A stretch of 12,975 bases of DNA from Auxenochlorella pyrenoidosa (Eukaryota; Chlorophyta; Trebouxiophyceae; Chlorellales; Chlorellaceae). The translations under genes were made by a program, and so were the position numbers. The notes beneath the pieces were generated by a model that saw only the letters and a list, made by a program, of their open reading frames with translations, had not been told where the DNA came from and ran no database searches. Every line of letters starts with the position of its first letter. The first letter of the stretch is position 1. The DNA lies in the NCBI GenBank assembly GCA_001430745.1, contig KQ482029.1, forward strand, positions 53,190 to 66,164, in the 5' to 3' direction. Of the stretch, positions 1-8,100 are shown piece by piece.

Positions 1-215
1 CGAGCTTTTGAGGGGCTGGCCGTGCTGGCCTAGGTGGGGTGGGGGCCAGCCTTTTGAGGGGAGGCCGCAGATCGGGGACGGATGCAGGAGTGGAGCGCCA
101 TGTGTGTGCCACACCTGTCCATGCGCCCCTCCCGACGCGCAGTTCGTTCCGCAATGCAGCACGCTGCTCCCCACCCACCCCCACCCACCCCGGCTGCCTG
201 CCCCCGCCCCTGCAG

Positions 216-317
216 CGCTTCACTTTCACCCCCGCCGACCCCAAGTCTGCGGGCGAGACCAACCCCACCGTCATTCCCATCGCGCCGCTCAACGGCATGA
301 AGATGCTTGTCTCGTGA
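216..317 (+). CDS. Terminal exon of a 5'-truncated gene, possibly cytochrome P450
   Basis: The exon follows a clear 3' splice site (C-rich tract then tgcag at 211-215) and reads 33 codons, RFTFTPADPKS... to ...APLNGMKMLVS, then TGA at 315-317. An aromatic-rich strand (RFTF), a Pro-rich linker and a final hydrophobic 'P-x-NGMKM-V' strand is the usual layout of the last 35 residues of eukaryotic cytochrome P450s, after the heme-binding Cys and helix L. In frame 1, bases 1-30 read RAFEGLAVLA before a stop, which would suit the end of helix L, but I could not place a canonical donor that joins the two. The heme-Cys motif lies outside the window, so the family call is tentative; that this is a real last exon is more likely than the P450 name. 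No TGTAA signal was seen downstream. Confidence 0.4.
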   Translation, partial: RFTFTPADPKSAGETNPTVIPIAPLNGMKMLVS

Positions 318-1280
318 GCAGGCTCGGCCCTCTGCTGAGGCTGCCCTGCAGCAGCGCGATCTTCGTTGGGCTCTGTGCCGCCAATGGAGTCGCAGCTGGC
401 ACAGCTGGGGGCACGCCTGCAGCCAGGCAGGCCCTGCCACAGAACGTGCCTCACGCGGCACCAAGGCCAGCTGCCTGCGGGAGTGTCAGCAGAGCTGGTA
501 GAGTTCATGCCGCAACACACGATCGGACCGTCTGGGCCCACCCTTCCTTGACGTCGTGACAAGTGCCCGACCTGCAGTGCGGCCGCGTCGTGCTGCCGCC
601 TGCCTTCACCATTGCGTGCGCTGTCCTCGCTGCTGTCACCTCTCCTTTCTACCTCCGTGCCTGACTTGCTCGCTTTTCCTGCACATCCCTCTCCTTGCTT
701 CCAGCACTGCCCCAACCAACATTCATTGATTTGCCCCCGATTTTTTTGCCTTGCTTTTTGCCCCGCTCACTCCTGTCGCTACCCCGTCTTTGCACACACT
801 GACAGCTCACCGCTGCAACCATGCATGCCGCCATCAGCAGGAGACAGCACCACGAAGGCTGTTGGGGCTGGGGATGAGAGAAGATGATGCTGCTCATGCA
901 ACATGCTTGCTCAACATGCTACGGGCATGCTCCTGCTGCGGGCGCAAGGGCATGAGGGCTGGGGTGCTCCCCCAACTCTCGTTTGCACGGGTGTGAACGA
1001 GTATCGGCTCTCTTGGTTGTTGTAGTCTTCTCAGTCAGAAAGGGGCATCCGCTGCGGCCGTCTCCTTGAGAACTGCGCGGCCACGGACCAGTCGGCACGC
1101 AAGGCCGGCCTAGAGCGGCGCCTGCCCACCTCAGGTGTGCTGATGTTGGCAAGCTGATGTTGGTCCATGCCTTGCGCGCTTGCCGGACCCGCTGCTGCTG
1201 CTTCCCTGCCGGCCCGCCTGCCGCTCCCGCCTTATGCTGACCACCGTGTTCACCCCGACCCCCCTGTGCCGCAGGGCGGC
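318..1280. other. Intergenic region: 3' flank of the first gene, promoter and leader of the Elongin-A-like gene
   Basis: No convincing coding exon was found in these 963 bases. Open frames here are short and match no family I recognise. Positions about 630-790 are strongly pyrimidine-rich on the plus strand. A short upstream frame starts with ATG at 823 and stops after 18 codons. Positions 1139-1163 hold an 11-bp direct repeat (gctgatgttgg at 1139-1149 and 1153-1163). The region must contain the 3' UTR of the left gene and the promoter of the gene at 1281. No TATA box is obvious. Confidence 0.5.
1135..1274 (+). other. Possible intron in the 5' UTR of the Elongin-A-like gene
   Basis: A donor-like site (tcag|gtgtgc at 1131-1140) is followed by a branch-point-like ctgac near 1238 and a C-rich tract ending in gccgcag at 1274. 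The first ATG after it is at 1281, only 6 nt into the exon. Upstream of the donor, the frame that would join to the ATG has a TAG stop, so any upstream exon would be non-coding. Whether this intron is used cannot be told without transcripts. Confidence 0.35.
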
Positions 1281-3101
1281 ATGGTGCCCACGCTGCAGCA
1301 GCTGACCATCGGCACCCTCATCCGCTACAAGCACTGCCTGTCTGACGTGGGTGCTGTGCCCCTCGACCTGCTGCACGATGTGCTGGCACAGTGCACCGCC
1401 GAGGAGCTGCAGGACATCGAGGATGGCACCCGGCAGGGCACCGGCCGCGAGCTGAGCCCCTGGCTGTGGCCCTACTGGTGGGCGCTGCTGCTGGCCCGCG
1501 GCGGCCCACCCGCGCCTGGCGAGCACGCGCCGCCGCTGCCTGCAGCGGCCGAAGTGGCGGCGGGCCCGCCGGGCATCTCGCCCGCAGACTACAGGCAAGT
1601 TTTGTGTTAGGGAGTGCTCTGGCTGCTTCTTGTGGGCAGCGCAGTCTGCATGGACAGCTGCAGCACTGGACTGCGAGGGCAAACAGGAGAGCCTGCATGG
1701 CTCAGGCAGCCTGCTGCCCTGTGCCTGTCTGTTGCCGTGGCGCGTCCCTCGCGCACCCTTGCATGCTCTGTGAGCAACGCTTGCCTGGCTCCGCTGCATG
1801 CAATGCTGCTGCCAGGCAGCAACCCACAGGCAGGCAGCGTGGCTCATCACCGCATCAAGCACTCATTTGGCGCCCTGTCCCGCAGGGCCGTGTACGAGGA
1901 GCGCCTCCTCAATCTCGAGAGGAAGCGCGCCGAGAGCGGGGCGCGGCTGCGGGCGCTGCGGGAGGAGGGGGAGCGGCAGCGGGCGGCGAGGCACGTAGTG
2001 GTGGTCGACCCGCTGCCCACCCGCAAGCGGCAGCGCGGCGCCGCCGCGCCGCCGCGCCGTGGCCCGGCTGCCGGGGCCGGGGCCAACCCGCACAGGCAGC
2101 TGCTAGCTCCGGCGCTGCATGCAGGACCGTCGGCGAAAGAGAGGCTGCTGAGGAAGCTCGGAATGGGCAGGGCATCGGGCAGCGGCGGCGGTGGGAGCAG
2201 GGGCCCGGCTGTGGTGCGCCACACCATCATTCGACCAGCCGGGCCAGCAGCAGCGGGCGCAGGCGGCGCCGTAGGCAGCAGACCGCATGCAGCCAGCGGT
2301 TGGGCTGCTCAACGGCAGCAGCTGGCTGCGGCCCCCAGCGCTGCTGCGCTGCGTCAGTCGCTGCCAGCAGCAAGCAGTGGGGCCGGCAGGCTGAGCAGCC
2401 CGTTGAGCACGCCGCGCTCTGTGCCAGCCAAGGGATTGCTGGCGCCCAGCGACGCGAGCGGCATCGGCAACGCTGCAGCAGCAGCAGAGCGCCAGCTGCC
2501 GCCAGCAGGCACGCCGCCACAGTTCTGTGCTGCACCAGCCGAGGCAGGTCAGGCTGTCGCAAAGGAGCGGCGCATGCCGAGCAGCAAGCAGCTCGCGCTA
2601 TCAGGGCTGGACTCGCTCTTCATTCCGAAAAGAAGCCCCTCTGCTCCAGCTTCCCGCCAGCCGTCACCCACGCTGCTGCAGCAGCTGCCGTTGGCACAGT
2701 CGCCAGCCTCAGCCCTTGCGGCACCTGGGCACTGCCAGCAGCCATGCAGTGTACAGCAGCACTCGCCGCAGCCGCGGCGGCGAGCTGAGAGCTCAGGCTG
2801 CGTGCCAGCAGCAACACCACCTCGGCCACCACAGCCACCGCTGCACCAAGCCAGGCCCGCCCCGCTCCAGGAGTGCGATATTTTTGCAGAGGCGGATGCC
2901 GAGGTTGAGCAGCTGCGGCAGCAGCAGCGGCGGCGCAAGCAGCTGGGGCATGCCGGGTCAAAGCGGCCAAGTGCAGCAGCAGCCAGCGGCGGCGCGCCGC
3001 TGACAGCACACAAACGGCTTCGGGGAGCCGCCTCGCCGCCTTCCGCACGGCCCCTGCGCGTGCTGCCCCTTGAGGAGGTCGACCTGTTTGAGGGCATTTG
3101 A
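1281..3101 (+). CDS. Elongin-A-like protein (RNA polymerase II elongation factor SIII subunit A family)
   Basis: Two exons, 1281-1594 and 1886-3101, joined in phase 2 give 509 residues. Residues 1-70 match the Elongin-A domain: a BC-box-like TLQQLTIGTL (4-13), then an F-box-like stretch with DVGAVPLDLL (22-31) and QCTAEELQDIE (37-47), then LWPYWWALL, the counterpart of the family's 'LW' segment. Across the splice, RAVYEERLLNLERKR (105-119) matches the 'SWREMYLRL' helix of metazoan Elongin A. The rest is Ala/Gln/Ser/Pro-rich and probably disordered, ending in two acidic motifs, ECDIFAEADAEVEQL and EEVDLFEGI. Like the land-plant form it lacks the N-terminal TFIIS-like domain of the animal protein. 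Known family role: nuclear adaptor that binds Elongin B/C, stimulates Pol II elongation, and in animals and yeast helps ubiquitinate stalled Pol II. The ATG at 1281 is chosen for its good context (ggcggcATGG) and family N-terminus. The intron appears to start with GC. The consensus BC-box Cys is replaced by Thr9. Confidence 0.83.
1595..1885 (+). other. GC-AG intron of the Elongin-A-like gene
   Basis: The exon ends tacag|gcaagt, the consensus for GC donors, and the intron ends in gtcccgcag|g. Joining at these sites rebuilds an AGG codon and gives DYRAVYEERL, which fits the Elongin-A family. A GT four bases further on (caa|gttttg) would need an in-frame acceptor upstream of 1885 and would add unrelated residues. 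Confidence 0.75.
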
Positions 3102-3129
3102 GCGCCCCTGCTCTGCAAGCTGCGCTCCC

Positions 3130-3134
3130 TGTAA
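3130..3134 (+). terminator. TGTAA polyadenylation signal of the Elongin-A-like gene
   Basis: TGTAA lies 28 nt after the TGA stop (ctccctgtaaaacc). TGTAA is the established poly(A) signal of many chlorophyte green algae. It is the only clear copy just downstream of a gene in this window. Confidence 0.6.
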
Positions 3135-3176
3135 AACCGTGTCGGCACAACCAAGGCCTAGAGCCGCCCTGTTTTG

Positions 3177-3233
3177 AGCAGCCGTGCATTGCAGACTAGC
3201 TTCAAGCAGCCGTGCATGCGCAGACTAGCTTCA
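3177..3233. repeat. Two-unit tandem repeat of about 28 bp
   Basis: Unit 1 (3177-3204) and unit 2 (3205-3233) both run from agcagccgtgcat to cagactagcttca and differ only in the middle (t versus gc, so 28 and 29 bp). A third unit starts at 3234 with agcagg and then diverges. The repeat sits in the 3' region of the Elongin-A-like gene. Confidence 0.9.
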
Positions 3234-3310
3234 AGCAGGCTGCGGCTGCCCGAATAGGATGCGAAGGCCGTCATGCGCTGCGCTGCAGGCAGGGAGCGAT
3301 GAAGAGGTAG

Positions 3311-3334
3311 GCAGCTGCACTGACGTGCAGCTGC
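3311..3334. repeat. Perfect 10-bp inverted repeat with 4-nt loop
   Basis: gcagctgcac (3311-3320), loop tgac, gtgcagctgc (3325-3334). The arms are exact reverse complements, so either strand's RNA could fold into a stable hairpin. It lies between two convergent genes; any role in 3'-end formation is a guess. Confidence 0.85.
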
Positions 3335-3627
3335 AGATGCGGCCCTTCGTAGCAGCACTGAGGCTCAAGGCCCCCATCATGTTTGGTGCTGGGGGCTTGC
3401 ATGTGTCGCTGGGAGTTGCAGAGAGCCAAACGCAGGGAGTGCAAAGCACTGTGCTTCATAATACAGCAGCTCACGACAGCAACAGAGCTGGCAAGCAGCA
3501 TGCAAAGCACCGGCAGGCACAGCACAGCAAGGGGGGCCGGTGCGCTGCCGGCCTGGAAAGACCAGGGGCACACTGTGCAGCAGTGTCAGACAGAATGTGT
3601 GCCCACGACCAGGCGCCATCAAGCTGC

Positions 3628-4997
3628 TCACAACAGGTACTGCAGCGCTGCCTCCACATTGTTGCCGGTCTGCCGCAGGGCCCCCCGCGCCTGCTGCTCA
3701 TCAAAACCCATAGCCACCAGCTGCTGCACCGCCTCCGCCGACGGCTCCACTGCAGCCGCCGCGCCGCCGCCGCCGCGCTGCACCGCCTGCCCCTGCCGCC
3801 CTGCGTAGGGCGCAAACCCCCCGCCCGCCGCCGCTGCCGCCTGCTGCGCCTGCGCCGCGGGGGGAGTCACAAACACCTGCTGCGGCTGGCCCGGGCCGGA
3901 CAGCACGCGTCCCACCGTGCTGCTGAACAGGTCGACGACCGCGGCGGGCAGGCGCAGGCGCTGCAGCCCCAGGAAGTTCAGGCGGTACAGCAGGCCGGCC
4001 AGCAGGCCGCAGCCGCCGGCCAGGGCGGTGGCGGGGGGCGCTGAGAAGAGCAGCTGGATGGAGGCCAGGTAGATGAAGGCCTGCTGGTGGTGGGGGGGGG
4101 GGTCAGAGGGTGCACGAGGTGGGCAGCTGCGATGATGGCACACACAACCAAGCACAGCGGATTGGCATGAAGCCAGGCTTCATGCCAGGCGTGATGGCAA
4201 AAACAATGTCTGCGCAGTTGCTCGAAGATGCAGCACAGCAGACTCCAGCAAAGAGGCAGCGCGGGATTCCCATCGCGACATGCCCTGCTGTTGCTGGCGG
4301 GGCAGTAAGCGCCTTCCTGGCCACCAACGTCGCAGCTGCACAGCCCACCTTGTCGGTCATTTTCAGCCCAAACACGGTGAAGCGGTGCGTGGGCGGCACC
4401 AGCAGCACAAAGTTGGCCGCCAGGTTGGCAAAGACGAGCGGGAAGGGCCCCTGGGCGGCAGGCAGCGCCAGCGCGGCGCCCGCCGCCGCCTCGAGCGCAT
4501 ACGCAAGCCCGCAGGCGACGGCCACAAACGAGCTGTACTTGGCGGAGCCCCACTGCCGCTCAAACAGGCGGTAGAAGTAGAGCAGCGACGCTCCAAAGAG
4601 CAGCTCGCCGGGGTTGCGGAACGCAAAGGCGCGGGTGAAGAGCGAGACGAGCAGCGGCGGGCGCCGGCGCGCCTTGGTGGCCTGCAGGATGACGCTGGTG
4701 CTGACCGTGGCCAGCAGCAGGCCCTTGGTCACGGGCGCGCCCCCTGCAGGCGGCGGCCAGTAGGCAGCAGCAGGCGGCAGCGGCGTCAGTGGCAGCGGCA
4801 GCAACAGGCGACTCTCTAGGCTACGCTGAGCTGGTGTTGCGCTCGATCAGGATCTGTGAGGCCTAACTGGGCCAAGGGCTATGTCTGCGAGCCACATTTG
4901 ACGCTCGGCCAGCACTGCGCGTTGTCCCGGCGCTCTCCACGCAGTGAGCACCCATCGCCATGCGCAACTCACTGAATCCTGAGGGTCCGGCGTTCAT
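3628..4997 (-). CDS. UBAC2/RBL18-type rhomboid-like membrane protein with C-terminal UBA domain
   Basis: Three exons on the minus strand: 4997-4973 (25 nt), 4744-4349 and 4080-3628. The start reads MNAGPSGF then GAPVTKGLLLA, very close to the N-terminus of the Arabidopsis RBL18-type UBA proteins as I remember it. About 290 residues. Hydrophobic segments lie near residues 15-31, 54-70, 76-103, 109-125, 141-156 and 159-172, including ELLFGASLLYFYRLFERQWG; KMTDKAFIYLASIQLLFS spans the second splice. Residues 254-290 form a UBA domain (VQQLVAMGFDEQQARGAL). No rhomboid Ser/His catalytic motif is seen, so it is probably a pseudoprotease. Known relatives sit in the ER membrane and bind ubiquitin and ERAD factors. 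Oddity: with the strong donor A|GTGAGT and acceptor ctgcag|ggggg, exon 2 is one base out of frame; a run of four G instead of five would close it. The 198 bp upstream separate it from DRC1 on the same strand. Confidence 0.85.
4164..4186. repeat. 11-bp inverted repeat inside intron 2 of the UBA gene
   Basis: ggcatgaagcc (4164-4174), one a, then ggcttcatgcc (4176-4186): a perfect palindrome except for the central base. It lies inside the intron at 4081-4348, so it is not explained by coding constraint. Confidence 0.85.
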
Positions 4998-5195
4998 CCT
5001 TGCCCTGACTCCAGCACCCAACAATACAAGAACCCCTCTGCTGCGATCCCTTCAGTATGAACAACAGCCTTGCGTTTTCAGAGCGGAAGGAGCAATGATG
5101 CTAGGTTCCTGCCATGGCAGGGCATGTGGGAACGCCATGTCGCTGCACGCTGCCGCCATGGCGCGCTGGAGCTGGCCATGTCCCTGCCCGACCTG

Positions 5196-8100
5196 CTATC
5201 GCAGCAGCAGCGTGGGTGGCAGCTGCAGCTCCCTGTTCAGCGGGCTGTTGAGCACCTCCGTCAGCGTGGCCTTGAGGTGGTCGTTCTCCTGGCGCAGCGC
5301 CAGCACCTGTGCAGCAGTGCGAGGCGCAGGTAGCACTGGTTGGCAACAGAACACTGGCTGCAGGTTGCACCCGGCAGCGGGCCTGTGGTAAATGTACATG
5401 TATTTAGTCAGCAGCGAGGCCCAACACCTCCCTCTCCTGTGGCCGCCCTCACCTCGTCCGCCAGCCCGGTGCGGCCCTGCAGCATGGCCAGCCGCTTGCC
5501 CGCCTGCTCCTCCAGCAAAGCCCAGGCGCGCACCGCAGCAGCCGGCAGCGCGGCGTCCGCGCGTGCCTGCCAGTACTGCTTGCTGGTGGGCTGCATACCT
5601 TTGGAGCTGGGCCCGTTGGAAGCGATAGCTGGCGAGGCTGGTGGCAGAGCGCCTGACCCGGTGCTGGGCGCTTGCTGAACCTGCTGCACCAGGCGGGACA
5701 GCCCGGCCTCCACCTGCTCGGCAGTAAAGGTGCTGCTGCTGGGGCTGCCTGCCTGCTCCTCCTGTTCTGCCTCAGCGCCTTGTTCCGCTGCTTGTGCGGC
5801 CAGCCGCGGGCGGATGGTGTCAGCCAGGTTGGCAGTGGGGCCACTGCCGCCACCAAAGGCACGCTCCAGGGCAGTCACTGTCCCGGGCCGCTGCAGGCCC
5901 AGGCTGCGCGCCACTGCCTCTGCTGTCAGCCCGCCCCCCACAGCAGCATCCAGCACCTGCGCCAGCAGCTGCTGTACTCTGTCGCTCTTCAGCTGCCTGC
6001 TGCTGGGGTCCAGCAGCAAGCTGAGGGCGCCGGCGTCCACAGAGGCGCGCAGCTCCTTCTCTGCAATGCCATCCAGTGCCGGGTCCCTGCTGTTGCTGAT
6101 CTCGCTGCCGAAAGGGGCCGCCCCACCCGCAGTGTCACCCATGCTGGTGCTGCCCTGCACTTCCGGGTGAGTCCCCTGGTGGCCGGGGTGGTAGGCAGGG
6201 ATGAGCTGGCCACCCTCTGCGCCCTCAGCAGCTGCAGGCACTGCCACGACCTCTGCGGGCAGGCCGTCTGCAGCCACTGCTGCCGCTGATGCAGCCAAGG
6301 GGTCCACAGCAACAGCCTGGCCCACCAGTTCCAGGCTGCCTGCTGCGCTGCCTGCTGCGCCTGCTGCCTCGGCAGCTCCGGGCAGCGGCAGCCCTTGGGC
6401 AAAGCTCGAGATGAAGGCCTCTGCCTGCAGCAGCTCCTCAAGCAGCTCCCCCAGCTCCTGCCCCTTCATCGCATGCACCTGGAGGGCAGCAAGCCGCAGG
6501 GTGGTGGGACGTCGGCCAGCCCTGCTGCCGCATTCACTCGCAACTCTTGTGCTCACCCATGCCAGAGGACATCAGAATTCCTGCTAGGCTGGCTCCCCTC
6601 TCGCGGCCAGCCCACCGGTGTACCCACGCCCCAGCAGGCCTGCCAGCCGCCCGCACCCGCTCAAAGCGCGCCAGGTCGGCGGCCTTGAAGTGGCGGAACT
6701 TGGACTGCAGGTGGTTGAAGGCGCGGGTGACGTGGCGGTACTCGTCGCCCAGGCGGGCGTTGTCGGCGGCGGCGCGCGCCTCGGCGGCGGCGTGCCGCTT
6801 GCGCAGCCGGTTGAGCGCCTCCCACTGCCGCGTGATCCTGCGCTTCTGCTGCATGAGCGCCTCCTTGGACTCGCGCTCGCGCTCCACTGAAGCAGACGCA
6901 TTGGGCGGCAGGGCAGTTGAGCTGGTCAGGCAGCGGCGACGGAGAGGCCAGCAGGCACGCTGTGGTCTGGCTCAAGCCGCACACGGGCGTGCCCCCGCTC
7001 ACTCTGCCTGCAGCGGGCTGCATGCAGCCACAGTCGCCCCCTCCACTCACCCAGCACGCGGTGGTTGTAGTCCAGCTTGTCGGCGTTGAGCATGTAGGCC
7101 GCCTTGAGGGAGTCCACGTGCACCTCCAGCGAGGCGACGTCCGCCTCCAGCCTGGCGGGATGGTGGAGAACGGGCAAGGAAACACGCATGGCAGACGGTG
7201 GCAGCGACTGCAGGAGGGCAGGCTGCTGGCAGCTGCAGCCACCAGGCTGCAGGAGGGCGGCGGCGGGGGGGCCGTCTCACTTGCGCTTCAGCGCGCCGTG
7301 CTCCGCCAGGCCCTCTGTCCGCAGCCGCTCCAGCTCATTTTCATACTGTTGCGGGGCACAGGGGAACGACAGGCACACACCGTAACACACCAACGCACAC
7401 ACAGCAGCGGCTGCCCAGCCAACGAGTCCTCGCGCTGTGCAATGCAGGGCCCGCTTGCGGGGATTCAGCACGCTCTGCACGTGCTGCCAGGGACCTGCTG
7501 GGCAGCGGCCTTGGGACGCAGGCCCCCCCAAACCCACCTGCTCGCAGGCCGCCAGGTACTGCTCCATGAAGTCCGCCTCCGCGGCGCTGCGCCGCTCCAG
7601 CAGCACCGTCAGCTCAGCCTTCTGCGCGGCCAGCAGCTCGCTGCGGTCCTGCGGGGAGGAAGGGGAGGCGGGGACGGGAAGCAGGTGGACTGAGATGGGG
7701 CAGGAAGTGCAGCAGGCACCCCACATGCCCCTGCCACAGGCTTCCATTCCCCGTCTCCATGCAGGCACCAGCAAAGTCGCAGCGCGCATGCGGCAGCCTG
7801 CCTCTTGCAAACGTTTGTGTGGGGTGGGGTGGGGGAGTGGTGGTGGTGGTGGGTGGGGGGGGTCCTTGCCTGCATGTACGCCGCCTCCACCGCCTCCAGC
7901 TCCCGCTCCTGCACGTCCCTCAGCGCCCCATGCTGGCCGTGCATGGAGGCGATGAGCACGTCCGTCTCCTCCGCCTGCTGCCGCAGCAGCCTGACAAACT
8001 GCTCGTCCCGTCGGGCCAGCAGGGCACGGATGGCAGCAACAGCGCCCTGCTTGCACTCGATGACCTGCGCGCAGTGGGCCGACGCCTGGGCGATGCGCGC

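Larger units (their letters stand above)
3102..3627. other. Convergent intergenic region between the Elongin-A-like and rhomboid-like UBA genes
   Basis: These 526 bases hold the 3' UTRs of two genes transcribed towards each other. I see no supported coding exon; open frames on both strands lack family motifs. The region carries the TGTAA signal at 3130, a two-unit tandem repeat at 3177-3233 and a perfect 10-bp inverted repeat at 3311-3334. No TTACA (minus-strand TGTAA) was found for the gene ending at 3628. Confidence 0.5.

Noticed and set aside
1391..2788. Long plus-strand open frame of 465 codons
   Set aside because: It overlaps the Elongin-A-like exons in another frame, is low-complexity Arg/Ala/Gln and crosses the intron; GC-rich DNA gives many such shadows.
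2460..3000. CAG/GCA-rich stretches as a microsatellite
   Set aside because: The runs are short and interrupted and encode the Gln/Ala-rich tail of the Elongin-A-like protein.
2549..3189. Two minus-strand open frames of about 190-200 codons opposite Elongin-A exon 2
   Set aside because: Antisense shadows of CAG-rich coding sequence with no family motif.
3259..4044. Plus-strand open frame of 261 codons
   Set aside because: It lies opposite the last exon of the UBA gene, whose UBA and membrane motifs are on the minus strand.
4802..4804. Apparent start of the UBA protein at a TTG giving a Pro-rich N-terminus
   Set aside because: TTG is not an ATG, and the stretch up to 4745 looks like intron ending in a C/T-rich tract and ctgcag; the real start exon is at 4997-4973.
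4960..5391. Plus-strand open frame of 143 codons starting at an ATG in fair context
   Set aside because: It runs antisense to the first exon of the UBA gene and the last exon of DRC1, both supported by family motifs.
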